This document shows positions 26,992-35,860 of a DNA stretch of 64,000 bases, one piece after another (position 1 is the first letter of the stretch; each line of letters opens with the position of its first letter). Below the pieces are notes generated by a model, which saw only the letters and a program-made list of their open reading frames with translations, did no database searches and was not told the origin of the DNA. The stretch spans positions 2,843,001-2,907,000 of the forward strand of contig NZ_LN614830.1 of NCBI RefSeq assembly GCF_000953635.1. The letters run 5' to 3'. Source of the stretch: Legionella micdadei. GTDB lineage: Bacteria > Pseudomonadota > Gammaproteobacteria > Legionellales > Legionellaceae. Position numbers and translations under genes: made by a program.

Positions 26992-28016
26992 GCCTTCTCC
27001 TTCAGTTCACTGAGTACACGGCTACCAGTACAAAACATAGCAACCTTTAATTCATATTCGATTAACTGCATAAGATCATAAACACTAGAAGCTCTCTCAA
27101 GAGCAGCATCCAGCATTGGTTTAGCAAAACCTATTGATGTCGCACCTAGTGCTATTAACTTAGCTGCATCCAAACCATTGCGAACACCTCCGGATCCCCA
27201 AACTTCAAAACGTGGATTTAAGGATACTGCGTCAATAACCGTTTGAACCGTATCAATGCCCCAATTACGAAAAGTACTCGCTGTTTTTTGTTTAACACTC
27301 CCTTCACCGGCACGATGTCCTTCGATTCGTCCCCAGTGTGTCCCACCAAGACCACTGACATCCACTGCTGCAATGCCAATGTTGTTTAGACGCTTGAGTG
27401 TTTCTAAAGAAAAACCACACCCTGTCTCTTTCACAATCACAGGAACAGGCAGGATTTTTACTATATTAGCCAATGCATGCCAACACCCTTTAAATTGGGG
27501 GGTTCCTTCTGGTTGAATCACTTCTTGTAAAGGATTGCAATGAATAATAAGCGCTTCTGCTTGCAAGGCTTCAATTAAGCTTTGCACTTGGGTTAGGGGG
27601 GCTTGAATTAGTTGAGTGATTCCTAGATTACTAAAGAGACTTACCCCTGGAAAATCACGACGCAAAGAATACCATTCCGAAGCCGCTTGGTTATCAGTAA
27701 GTTCACGGCGTTGGGAACCAACGCCCATTGCCCAATTACTCTTTGCACAGGCCTCGACAAGATTACGATTGATATTAACTGAACCACGATGTCCAGCAGT
27801 CATCGAGCTGACGAAAAAAGGTTTAGCCACCTGTTTACCAAAGCGTTGGCTCGCGATATTAATTTCCACAAAATCAAGATCAGGGAGTGCTTCGTGTATT
27901 AACGTGAAACTATCCAAAACATTTAATTCGCTCGCTTGATTTGCTTGCATTAAAGCCAACTCAATATGGTCCTGTTTGCGCTTTTCAAATTGGCTATAGT
28001 CGTCTTGCATACCCAT
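26979..28016 (-). CDS. fni: Type 2 isopentenyl-diphosphate isomerase
   Basis: About 345 residues. It is an FMN and NADPH-dependent TIM-barrel isomerase interconverting isopentenyl and dimethylallyl diphosphate. Signatures are RKQDHIELAL at the N-terminus, FVSSMTAGHRGSVNINRNL, VKETGCGFS, DVSGLGGTHWGRIEGHR, and WGSGGVRNGLDAAKLIALGA, which forms the FMN phosphate site. The longest frame begins at 28052, but the ATGs at 28016 or 28010 (MQDDYSQFEKRK) fit the family start better; the choice between them is open. First gene of the mevalonate operon and divergent from the MCE transporter operon. Confidence 0.94.
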   Translation of the reverse strand: MGMQDDYSQFEKRKQDHIELALMQANQASELNVLDSFTLIHEALPDLDFVEINIASQRFGKQVAKPFFVSSMTAGHRGSVNINRNLVEACAKSNWAMGVGSQRRELTDNQAASEWYSLRRDFPGVSLFSNLGITQLIQAPLTQVQSLIEALQAEALIIHCNPLQEVIQPEGTPQFKGCWHALANIVKILPVPVIVKETGCGFSLETLKRLNNIGIAAVDVSGLGGTHWGRIEGHRAGEGSVKQKTASTFRNWGIDTVQTVIDAVSLNPRFEVWGSGGVRNGLDAAKLIALGATSIGFAKPMLDAALERASSVYDLMQLIEYELKVAMFCTGSRVLSELKEKACRR

Positions 28017-28140
28017 ATACTGCACCAGAAAAAATGGCCTAGATTTTAACACATCTTAACTTTTTCAACTAGTTTTCAATAGACTTTGTGTAAATAACTC
28101 ATTCGTATTATGCTAAGTTATTTCCTGCAATTGAATTGCC

Positions 28141-29271
28141 ATGCTTAAAGCAAAACCACAAACGAATTTCATTTTTGATAAGGAAAATCACTGCTTCCAA
28201 TGTGAAGGGGCATGGTCTGTCTTAAAACTCAATGATTTGCTAAGCCACGTGGATTTAACTTCGATTCCTGCGGATAAAACAGTAAAAATTAACGGTGCTT
28301 CCATTTCTAAATTCGATAGCTCTGGAGCTATCGCTTTGATGCATTGCATCGATCTAATAAAGGATAAAGACAAAGAAGTCGAATTAGTTGATTTCTCCGA
28401 GGAACAAAAATCGCTATTAAAACTCGTTGAAGAAAAGAAAGAAATTCTCGGGTATAGACCACCCCCAATAAAGCAACGCAATATACTTGATCGCATTGGC
28501 GAAGAAGCCATTAATAAAATACGGCAAATGGATGGTTTGATTATATTAATTGGTGATTTAAGCACCAAACTTTTCGAAGCATTTGGATATTGGCGGCGCT
28601 TCCAATTCCCAAGCATCGTTTCGAACATTCATTCTGCAGGCATTCAAGCGTTACCTATTATTGCACTGCTATCCTTCCTTATTGGTGTAGTCCTTGCTTA
28701 TCAGATGGGTTTACAGTTACAAACTTATGGGGCCAATATTTTTATCGCTTATTTATCAGGAATGGCGATATTTCGCGAATTTGCCCCTCTCATCACAGCA
28801 ATTATTGTAGCAGGAAGAACCAGCTCAGCTTTCACCGCCCAGCTTGGTAGCATGAAAATTAACGAAGAAGTTGATGCCCTCTTAACCATGGGACTCTCCC
28901 CCACTGAACTGCTCGTCATGCCGAAAGTCATTGGTTTATTGCTTGTCTTTCCTCTAATCATTTTCTGGTCAGATGTTTTTAGCATCATCGGCGCACTATT
29001 AATGTCAAAGTGGATGCTCAATGTCGGCTATCTCGATTTTTTAGCGCGCCTTAAAGACTCAGTTGGCTTGGAGCAATTACTACTTGGCCTATACAAAGCT
29101 CCAGCCTTCGCCATACTCATAGCATTAGTTGGTTGTTTTCAGGGGTTCAGAGTACAACCAAGTGGTGATACTATTGGGCCTCAAACAACGAAAAGTGTGG
29201 TTCAAGCTTTATTTTTAATTATCGTTGCCGATGCCGTTTATTCTGTTGTTTACAGCTGGATGGGAATTTAA
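28141..29271 (+). CDS. MlaE-like ABC permease with N-terminal STAS domain
   Basis: A 376-residue protein. The N-terminal 110 residues form a STAS-like domain (KTVKINGASISKFDSSGAI). The remaining 260 form an MlaE/YrbE permease with about five helices and the conserved FREFAPLITAIIVAGRTSSAF and QLGSMKINEEVDAL, the loop that contacts the ATPase. In E. coli the STAS part is a separate protein, MlaB; here it is fused. The stop and the next ATG share a base (TAATG). With the following ATPase, MCE protein and lipoprotein it makes a full lipid transporter for the cell envelope. Direction of transport is not shown by sequence. Confidence 0.93.
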   Translation: MLKAKPQTNFIFDKENHCFQCEGAWSVLKLNDLLSHVDLTSIPADKTVKINGASISKFDSSGAIALMHCIDLIKDKDKEVELVDFSEEQKSLLKLVEEKKEILGYRPPPIKQRNILDRIGEEAINKIRQMDGLIILIGDLSTKLFEAFGYWRRFQFPSIVSNIHSAGIQALPIIALLSFLIGVVLAYQMGLQLQTYGANIFIAYLSGMAIFREFAPLITAIIVAGRTSSAFTAQLGSMKINEEVDALLTMGLSPTELLVMPKVIGLLLVFPLIIFWSDVFSIIGALLMSKWMLNVGYLDFLARLKDSVGLEQLLLGLYKAPAFAILIALVGCFQGFRVQPSGDTIGPQTTKSVVQALFLIIVADAVYSVVYSWMGI

Positions 29272-30005
29272 TGAGCGAACCAGTCATTGAGATTGAAGGA
29301 TTAAAAAACTATCTGGGTGGGCAATGGGTACATTCTGATGTTAATCTCACTGTAGACAGGGGCGAGATTTTAGCCATAATTGGCGGAAGCGGCAGCGGTA
29401 AGACAACTATCTTACGCAGCCTGCTTATGCTTTTAAGACCCACAGCAGGCTCTTTAAAGGTTTTTGGCGAAGATATTCTGCAACTTAGTGCACATCAGTC
29501 TAACGCCCTTCGTCGGCGCTGGGGTATGATGTTTCAACATAGCGCTCTTTTTTCCGCAATGAATGTGTTAGAAAATATCATGTTCCCTATGCATGAATTT
29601 ACCTCGTTGAAAAAAAGCTTCATGGAAGAACTGGCCATGCTCAAAATTGCGTTGGTAGGATTACCTAAAGAAGCGGCAGGTAAGTATCCTTCTGAATTAA
29701 GCGGGGGGATGCAAAGGCGTGCCGCAGCAGCTCGCGCACTAGCAATGGATCCAGAATTACTATTTTTAGATGAACCGACTACGGGACTTGATCCGAACAG
29801 CGCAAGGAAATTCGACGAGTTAATCCTGTTTTTAAGGGACGCATTGCACCTCACTATTGTGATGGTGAGTCATGATTTAGAATCATTAAAAATAGCAGAT
29901 AGAATTGCCTTTATAGGAGAAGGGAAAGTATTATGTACTGCCCCTTTTAATGAACTAATAAAAAATCCACATCCATCGATTGCTGATTATTTCAGTAGAC
30001 TTTAA
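29271..30005 (+). CDS. MlaF-like ABC transporter ATPase
   Basis: A 244-residue ABC ATPase. Walker A GGSGSGKT is at 38-45, the Q-loop Gln at 89 (MMFQHSALF), the signature LSGGMQRRAAAARALA from 143, Walker B LLFLDEPTTGLD from 163, and the switch His201 (MVSHD). The GMQRR variant of the signature is usual in MlaF/Ttg2A proteins. It powers the preceding permease. The first codon overlaps the permease stop by one base, so the two are translationally coupled. Confidence 0.95.
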   Translation: MSEPVIEIEGLKNYLGGQWVHSDVNLTVDRGEILAIIGGSGSGKTTILRSLLMLLRPTAGSLKVFGEDILQLSAHQSNALRRRWGMMFQHSALFSAMNVLENIMFPMHEFTSLKKSFMEELAMLKIALVGLPKEAAGKYPSELSGGMQRRAAAARALAMDPELLFLDEPTTGLDPNSARKFDELILFLRDALHLTIVMVSHDLESLKIADRIAFIGEGKVLCTAPFNELIKNPHPSIADYFSRL

Positions 30006-30104
30006 ACTGGTATATACGAAGAAAGCGATAGCTTAAAAATAGCATTTTGAAGTATCTTGGGTAAACCAACATATTAAACAGTTAGAGTAACGGGAGCACG
30101 CTTT

Positions 30105-31028
30105 TTGGAAGCAAAAACCAATTACACAATGGTTGGCTTAGCAGTACTGATTCTTGCAGGGGCATTGGTTGCTGCAGGACTGTGGCTGTCAGTTGGCTTT
30201 AACCAAAAAAAGTACTATACCTATGCTGTTTTTATGCGTGAGGCCGTATCAGGATTGAGCGAACAATCTCCTGTTAAATACAATGGCGTTAAAGTTGGTT
30301 TTGTTAGGAAAATTGAGTTGAACCGCCATGATCCACGACAAGTTGAAATCCTTCTTAATATTGAAGAAGGAACTCCTATAACTGTGAGTACTATGGCTAC
30401 CTTAATCTCCCAAGGCATTACGGGCAATACTTATGTAGGGCTTTCAGCAACATCTTCTGATTTAACCCCGCTAAAAGCCGCGCCGAATCAACCCTATCCC
30501 GTCATTCCGGCAAAACCCTCTTTATTTAATCAATTGGATAAAGTGCTTAAAGAAGTTTCTGTGAATGTTAACAAAGTGAGTATAAAAGTCAGCCAAGTTT
30601 TTAGCAAAGATAATATTGATAATTTACATAGAACCCTTGCTAATATAAGATCGTTTACCGATGTTCTCGCTAAGAATGGTGTAAGCGTTAGTCATTCCAT
30701 AAAAAGTGCAGAAATTTTTCTCCACAATTCGGCAAATGTAAGTGATGACTTTCCCGAAATTGTGAGTGACCTTAAATCGGGTCTGAAAAAATTTAGCAAA
30801 ATGGCTACCTCATTGGCTACTGCTGGCGATAAAGTGTCTTCAACGATGGAATCAGGCAAAACAGCGATTGATAAAATCTCGCAGCAAACTGTTCCTCCGG
30901 TGATTGCATTAGTACATCGTCTAGACGTTATTGCAGCAAATCTTGAAAAGGTAAGCAAGCAGATGCGGCAAAATCCTGCGGTGATTATCCGTGGCACGAC
31001 TCCCCCGCCACCGGGACCAGGAGAATAA
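30105..31028 (+). CDS. MCE-domain (MlaD-like) lipid-binding protein
   Basis: A 307-residue protein anchored by one N-terminal helix (YTMVGLAVLILAGALVAAGLWLSVGF). A single MCE domain follows at about 40-120 (VKYNGVKVGFVRKIELNRHDPRQVEILLNI, ISQGITGNTYVGLS). Then come about 150 residues of amphipathic helix and a Pro-rich end (TTPPPPGPGE). MCE domains form hexameric rings that pass lipids between membranes, and the helical tail suggests a longer tube or contact arm. It starts at a TTG, with CGGGAG eight bases upstream. Third gene of the operon. Confidence 0.9.
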   Translation: MEAKTNYTMVGLAVLILAGALVAAGLWLSVGFNQKKYYTYAVFMREAVSGLSEQSPVKYNGVKVGFVRKIELNRHDPRQVEILLNIEEGTPITVSTMATLISQGITGNTYVGLSATSSDLTPLKAAPNQPYPVIPAKPSLFNQLDKVLKEVSVNVNKVSIKVSQVFSKDNIDNLHRTLANIRSFTDVLAKNGVSVSHSIKSAEIFLHNSANVSDDFPEIVSDLKSGLKKFSKMATSLATAGDKVSSTMESGKTAIDKISQQTVPPVIALVHRLDVIAANLEKVSKQMRQNPAVIIRGTTPPPPGPGE

Positions 31029-31030
31029 CT

Positions 31031-31636
31031 GTGAAAAAATCTACAACCTGGGTTCTGCTTCTTTTATTAGCTGCGTGTTCTCCAATTAAAATACCGAATT
31101 CCAACGAATACAAACTAGAGGCATACAGTGACAAACAACTGACTGCTCATCCTTCTAAATTATCCATTTTAGTCGCAACTCCCGAGGCGGTTGCAGGCTA
31201 TCAAAATGAAGACATGCTCTATGTAAAAAAACCCTTTGAGCTAAGTTCTTTCGCTAATAATGCTTGGATGGATCCACCAGCGGCAATGCTGTTGCCTTTA
31301 ATTGCGCAAAGCTTGCAGCGCAGCGGTTATTTTTATGCTGTAACCTCCAGCACACATTCCGAGTCTACTGATTATCGTGTAGATACTCAGCTTATCAAAT
31401 TACAACAAAATTTTTTAACCAAACCCAGCCATGTAGACTTAGTTGTCAAAGTGGTGTTGTCTAATGTTAACGATAACCGTGTTGTAGCTTCCCGCTTAAT
31501 TAGTCAACAGGTGAAATGCCCAACAGATACTCCCTACGGCGGTGTAACTGCGGCAAACATTGCAGCAAAGAATTTCACTGCTGAGGCCACTGCTTTCGTG
31601 GTATCACAAGTCAAACTTGACTCTTCGCATAATTAA
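31031..31636 (+). CDS. PqiC-like outer membrane lipoprotein of the MCE transporter
   Basis: A 201-residue lipoprotein. It starts at a GTG with AGGAG seven bases upstream. The lipobox LAAC puts the lipidated Cys at position 16, and Ser17 next to it (not Asp) favours outer membrane sorting. The body matches the ABC-transport auxiliary family (DUF330/PqiC): SILVATPEAVAGYQ, FANNAWMDPPAAMLLPLIAQSLQ and YRVDTQLIKLQQNF. It would be the outer membrane dock of the MCE conduit. It begins two bases after the MCE gene stop, so the four genes form one operon that ends at the terminator at 31692. Confidence 0.9.
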   Translation: MKKSTTWVLLLLLAACSPIKIPNSNEYKLEAYSDKQLTAHPSKLSILVATPEAVAGYQNEDMLYVKKPFELSSFANNAWMDPPAAMLLPLIAQSLQRSGYFYAVTSSTHSESTDYRVDTQLIKLQQNFLTKPSHVDLVVKVVLSNVNDNRVVASRLISQQVKCPTDTPYGGVTAANIAAKNFTAEATAFVVSQVKLDSSHN

Positions 31637-31691
31637 CTGAGTTTGACTTATTCGCATTATGATGGCGAAATGGATAAAACAATTGTACAAT

Positions 31692-31715
31692 GAGCCGCCA
31701 TTGCGGCTCTTTATA
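31692..31715 (+). terminator. Terminator of the MCE transporter operon
   Basis: GAGCCGC (31692-31698) and GCGGCTC (31703-31709) make a perfect seven-base stem with a CATT loop, followed by TTTATAT. It lies between the MCE lipoprotein gene and pal. Confidence 0.85.
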
Positions 31716-31751
31716 TCGATTTGTAACTATGAATAAGAAGGAGAAAAACGG

Positions 31752-32273
31752 ATGAAAGCCAGATCGTTTAAGCTAGGACTTGTTGTTGCAGGCATCGTGC
31801 TGCTTGCATCCTGTTCCAAACATCACGGTAACGCTGATGTCGGTTATGGTGAAGGCGGAGCTTCTGCCCACGGTTTAGGCCAATTTACTCAATTTGCTGG
31901 ACAAGAGCCTGGTGAATCATATACTACCCAAGCGCCACACAACCAACGTTATCTCTTCGCTTATGACGATGCGTCTTTTGCACCTAAGTATAAGCCTTCT
32001 TTGATGGCGCAGGCAGACTATTTACGTTCCCATCCGGGTGCGCGTGTTCTTTTGGCAGGCCATACAGATGAACGAGGCAGCCGCGAATATAACGTTGCAT
32101 TAGGTGAGCGTCGTGCTAATACTGTTGCTAATTTGCTACGCATGTCAGGTGTCTCCCGGCAGCAAATTCGTGTGGTTAGCTACGGTAAAGAACGCCCCCT
32201 CTACACTGGCCACGATGAAGAAGCGCATAAAATGAATCGTCGTGTTGAGTTAACTTACGAGGCAACGCGATGA
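31752..32273 (+). CDS. pal: Peptidoglycan-associated lipoprotein Pal
   Basis: A 173-residue outer membrane lipoprotein. The lipobox is LASC with lipidated Cys21. The C-terminal OmpA-like domain carries LAGHTDERGSREYNVALGERRA, where the Asp and Arg bind diaminopimelate in peptidoglycan, and ends with ERPLYTGHDEEAHKMNRRVEL. Pal is part of the Tol-Pal system that links the outer membrane to the wall during division. The tolQRAB genes normally beside it are not in this window. AGAAGGAG precedes the ATG. The stop overlaps cpoB by four bases. Confidence 0.97.
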   Translation: MKARSFKLGLVVAGIVLLASCSKHHGNADVGYGEGGASAHGLGQFTQFAGQEPGESYTTQAPHNQRYLFAYDDASFAPKYKPSLMAQADYLRSHPGARVLLAGHTDERGSREYNVALGERRANTVANLLRMSGVSRQQIRVVSYGKERPLYTGHDEEAHKMNRRVELTYEATR

Positions 32274-33202
32274 TTAAGCTCCATCGGCTTCTACTTAGCC
32301 TTTGCATCACCTGCGTTTTTCCTGTGCAGGTATTTGCTGAGGCCCCTGTAGTTGATGACAGTGAAAATTTCGCTATTCTTGATGATCAACAGGCAGCTGT
32401 AGAGCAGCCTGTTGCCAAAGCGCAGCTTGATGAATACACTGACAACAGTGATGAAGTTGCTCTTGCGCATGACAATCATGACAGCGATCGCAGTAATGAT
32501 AGCGCCGAATTACTGAATAAACTACAAGGCCTACAGCAAGATATTCAAGAATTGCGTGGGCAACTAGAAGTTCAGGCACACGATTTAAAATTATTACAGC
32601 AACAACAATTAGCCTTCTATAAGGACTTGGACACACGTTTACGTTCTGACACAACAAAACCTGTTCAATCCGCTCAATCTTCACCGATGGAGCAACCTCA
32701 AGAGTTAACTTTGGGACCTAAAGTAGCCGCGGCAGCAACCCCTCCCCTGCCTTCAACCCAACCTACACAACAAGAAAAACAAATTACGGCAGGAGTAGTT
32801 AATTCTTCTCGCAGCAACCCAGCAAATGAGCAAATCAGTTATCTAGCGGCTTATGAGTTGGTAAAAAATAAGCGCTTTGATGATGCACTTGTTGCCATGC
32901 AAGCCTTCGTAGCTCAATACCCTCAAGGGGGTTATACAGCAAATGCTCAATATTGGCTCGGTGAGCTCTATATGGTTAAAAATAATTATCCCAAAGCAAT
33001 CGAACACTTTGAAACAGTATTGAAGCAATTTCCCTCATCAAGTAAAGCAGCGGCCAGTACTCTTAAAATTGGCTACGCCCTTGCAGCTTCGGGTAAAGAT
33101 AGAGAAGCAAGGCTTCGTCTTCAACAAGTGTTAAAAAACTACCCTGACACACCTACTGCACAACTAGCAGCAACAAAATTGGAGTCTTTAGGCGTCTCAT
33201 GA
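32270..33202 (+). CDS. cpoB: Cell division coordinator CpoB (YbgF)
   Basis: A 310-residue periplasmic protein. A signal peptide (about 1-24, ending VQVFAEA) is followed by an acidic stretch, then a coiled coil at about 80-120 (LLNKLQGLQQDIQELRGQLE) that trimerises in relatives, a Pro/Gln linker, and TPR repeats at about 190-310 (YLAAYELVKNKRFDDALVAM, YWLGELYMVKNNYPKAIEHF). CpoB couples peptidoglycan synthesis with outer membrane constriction through Tol-Pal. The ATG overlaps the pal stop (ATGA) and the queE start overlaps its own stop. Confidence 0.95.
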   Translation: MIKLHRLLLSLCITCVFPVQVFAEAPVVDDSENFAILDDQQAAVEQPVAKAQLDEYTDNSDEVALAHDNHDSDRSNDSAELLNKLQGLQQDIQELRGQLEVQAHDLKLLQQQQLAFYKDLDTRLRSDTTKPVQSAQSSPMEQPQELTLGPKVAAAATPPLPSTQPTQQEKQITAGVVNSSRSNPANEQISYLAAYELVKNKRFDDALVAMQAFVAQYPQGGYTANAQYWLGELYMVKNNYPKAIEHFETVLKQFPSSSKAAASTLKIGYALAASGKDREARLRLQQVLKNYPDTPTAQLAATKLESLGVS

Positions 33203-33852
33203 AGCAAGTTAGTAATCAACTACGCATCACTGAAATTTTTCATTCTTTACAAGGCGAATCAACAACCGTGGGTCTCCCCACGGTTTTTATTCGTTTAACA
33301 GGCTGCCCATTGCGCTGCCAATATTGTGACACTGCTTATGCTTTTAGTGGTGGCGAGCTCACTCAGGTTAGTACCATTTTAGATAAAATTGAAAGCTATC
33401 AATGTAAACATGTCTGCGTTACTGGAGGAGAACCCCTCGCACAACCAGGTTGCATCCCTCTTTTACAACAGTTGTGCGATAGAGGCTATAACGTTTCATT
33501 AGAAACAAGTGGGGCAAGGGACATCACTCCAGTAGATAAACGGGTCATGGTTGTCATGGATTTAAAAACCCCAGACTCAGGGGAAAGTACAAAAAATTTA
33601 CTCTCCAATCTTGATCATCTAAAACACACTGATCAAATTAAGTTCGTCTTATGTAGTCGAAGCGATTATGATTGGGCATGTCAGATGATGAAAACCTATA
33701 ATCTGTCAGAGCGAGCTCAAATTCTTTTCTCGCCTAGCTGGAATGAATTAGATCCAACAACTCTTGCAGATTGGATTATAAAAGATAAATTGCCGGTGAG
33801 ATTCCAACTGCAGTTGCATAAAATTCTTTGGAATGATGCCCCCGGACATTAA
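33199..33852 (+). CDS. queE: 7-carboxy-7-deazaguanine synthase QueE
   Basis: A 217-residue radical-SAM enzyme. The cluster-binding motif is C36-x3-C40-x2-C43 (GCPLRCQYCDTAY). VCVTGGEPLAQPG gives the SAM-binding GGEP, and IFHSLQGESTTVGLPTVFIRL is the usual opening segment. It turns carboxy-tetrahydropterin into 7-carboxy-7-deazaguanine for queuosine in tRNA. It overlaps cpoB by four bases. The pal-cpoB-queE order is a common gammaproteobacterial arrangement, so linkage here reflects ancestry more than shared function. Confidence 0.96.
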   Translation: MKQVSNQLRITEIFHSLQGESTTVGLPTVFIRLTGCPLRCQYCDTAYAFSGGELTQVSTILDKIESYQCKHVCVTGGEPLAQPGCIPLLQQLCDRGYNVSLETSGARDITPVDKRVMVVMDLKTPDSGESTKNLLSNLDHLKHTDQIKFVLCSRSDYDWACQMMKTYNLSERAQILFSPSWNELDPTTLADWIIKDKLPVRFQLQLHKILWNDAPGH

Positions 33853-33875
33853 ATAGTTTAGAAGGAGAAGTCGGC

Positions 33876-34823
33876 ATGCAATGGTTTGCCCAAGCACCCG
33901 CTAATATTGCCCTCATAAAGTATATGGGTAAAAAAGATGATAAAAATAATATACCGGATAACCCATCCTTGTCTTACACCTTAAATAATCTTTTAACTAG
34001 CGTTATGCTTGAAAGCCATGCGGGAAAAAAAGATTTTTGGGAACCTTTAGAAATACCAGGTGCTCCCCCTTTTGTTTTGTCTGCTCAAGCTCAGGAGCGT
34101 TTCCTACAACATTTAGCTCGCATGAAGGCTTACTTTAATTACACCGGCTCTTTTGTTGTGCGTTCGAGCAATAACTTCCCGACAAGCAGCGGTCTAGCCA
34201 GTTCAGCATCGAGCTTTGCCGCCCTTACTAAATGTTCAACACTGGCATTGAGCGAACTTACTTCGCAGCCCATTCCCCCGATTGAAAAACAGGCTCAATT
34301 AAGCATGCTGGGTTCCGGTTCATCTTGCCGCTCTTTTTTTTCTCCCTGGGCCCTTTGGCAAGATAAAACCGTTGAAGCAATAGAACTTCCTTATACCCAA
34401 TTACACCATGAAGTCATTGTAATCAGCCATTTGGAAAAGCATGTCCCTTCCAGTGAAGCCCACACAAGAGTAAAAAGTTCAAGCCATTATCAAGGCCGTA
34501 GCCAACGCGCCGCTGAAAATTTGAAAAACCTACTAAGAGCGCTTAAAAATAAAGATTGGGCTAGTGCTTATCATATTTGCTGGCTTGAATTTCAGGATAT
34601 GCATAAATTATTTGCAACGAGCGTCCCTTCTTTCACTTATTTTAACGAAAAAGTAGAAGAAGCATTAAAAAATGTACAAGGATTATGGAATCGCGAAGGG
34701 GATGGCCCCATTGTCACAATGGATGCTGGCCCTAATATTCATTTACTCTATCGGCCAGAACAAGCAGAATTGGCACTTCGATTTAAACAAGATTATTTAA
34801 TTGGCAATTATGATGTCTTATGA
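33876..34823 (+). CDS. mvaD: Diphosphomevalonate decarboxylase
   Basis: A 315-residue GHMP-fold decarboxylase. Signatures are NIALIKYMGKKDDKNNIPDNP with the Lys that contacts substrate, the phosphate loop SSGLASSAS (104-112), GSGSSCRSFFSPWALW, and MDAGPNIHLLY with the catalytic Asp. It converts diphosphomevalonate to isopentenyl diphosphate using ATP. GAAGGAG is placed well before the ATG. The gene overlaps the following mevalonate kinase gene by 14 bases, forming the second half of the pathway. Confidence 0.96.
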   Translation: MQWFAQAPANIALIKYMGKKDDKNNIPDNPSLSYTLNNLLTSVMLESHAGKKDFWEPLEIPGAPPFVLSAQAQERFLQHLARMKAYFNYTGSFVVRSSNNFPTSSGLASSASSFAALTKCSTLALSELTSQPIPPIEKQAQLSMLGSGSSCRSFFSPWALWQDKTVEAIELPYTQLHHEVIVISHLEKHVPSSEAHTRVKSSSHYQGRSQRAAENLKNLLRALKNKDWASAYHICWLEFQDMHKLFATSVPSFTYFNEKVEEALKNVQGLWNREGDGPIVTMDAGPNIHLLYRPEQAELALRFKQDYLIGNYDVL

Positions 34824-35694
34824 TTTTGAAACAACAACCTATGGCAAATGGATTCTTGCAGGTGAGCATGCGGTTCTTCGCCAGCACGGAGCTCTTGTTT
34901 TTCCTATTAAAGAAAAAAAATTACACTTAAGTTATCGCAATTTAGGGGCTGAATTGAGTGCAGATTATGAAGGGTCTAATGGCTCGGACATGCACTTATT
35001 ATTCTGGAGCGTATTGGAACAAGGCCAACAACTGCTAGGAAAATCGCTCAATAGTTTGAGCGGTCATTTCCATCTCTACAACGATATCCCTATTGGAGTG
35101 GGCCTGGGTGCATCCGCAGCCCTTTGTATGGCAGTAGCACGATGGTTTGAAGCACAGAATATGTTGGGAGACGAATCGGTTTTTTCGTTTGCTAAGAATT
35201 TAGAGCATTTATTCCATGGGAAAAGCAGTGGCCTTGATATTGCTGGTGTAGCTGCCGAGACAGGCATATATTTTCGACACGGACAGATGACTCCTATCAA
35301 ACCAAACTGGGCTCCTTATTGGTTTTTATCCTCTTGTGGACAAATAGGTATCACTTCGCATTGCATCAATCAAGTTCAGCAGTTGTGGCAAGCAGATCCT
35401 CTAACTGCTGCCTTAATTGACCAAACGATGCATGAAAGCGTCATAAAAGCAAAATCAGCCTTAGAAAAAAACACCCCGCACTCTTTGGAAGAATTGGCCG
35501 ATGCCATGCGTCAAGCTGCGAGTTGCTTTAAAAAATGGGGGCTGATAAGTGAAACCTTACAGCAACATATGCAAACATTACTTGACTTGGGTGCTTTGGC
35601 AGTTAAACCAACTGGTTCAGGAGGTGGAGGTTATGTCATCAGTCTATGGGAGAACCAACCCTCTGAGTTGCCCATAGAATTTATTACAGTTTGA
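34810..35694 (+). CDS. mvk: Mevalonate kinase
   Basis: About 294 residues with GHMP motifs GKWILAGEHAVLRQHGALVFPI, GVGLGASAALCMAVA and VKPTGSGGGGYVI, plus HGKSSGLDIAGV, close to the HGTPSGxD signature of mevalonate kinases. It phosphorylates mevalonate to 5-phosphomevalonate. Two adjacent ATGs (34810, 34813) are candidate starts; the longer frame uses a TTG at 34801. It overlaps mvaD and probably depends on it for translation. A phosphomevalonate kinase role would be the alternative, with the gene at 24797 as mevalonate kinase, but the signatures favour the assignment given. Confidence 0.88.
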   Translation: MMSYDFETTTYGKWILAGEHAVLRQHGALVFPIKEKKLHLSYRNLGAELSADYEGSNGSDMHLLFWSVLEQGQQLLGKSLNSLSGHFHLYNDIPIGVGLGASAALCMAVARWFEAQNMLGDESVFSFAKNLEHLFHGKSSGLDIAGVAAETGIYFRHGQMTPIKPNWAPYWFLSSCGQIGITSHCINQVQQLWQADPLTAALIDQTMHESVIKAKSALEKNTPHSLEELADAMRQAASCFKKWGLISETLQQHMQTLLDLGALAVKPTGSGGGGYVISLWENQPSELPIEFITV

Positions 35695-35860
35695 TTTTGC
35701 TATTTTACAAAACCCAAAGTACTGTCTAAATTTACAACAAAAGCACTAATAACTCTCTCTGCCCGGCACTCTCCGTAATTAGCTCTGAGCATGCAGTTGT
35801 TGGGGAGATCTTAGAAGGCGGTTATAACACGCTGTCAATGAATGCAAAGGATTGATAATA

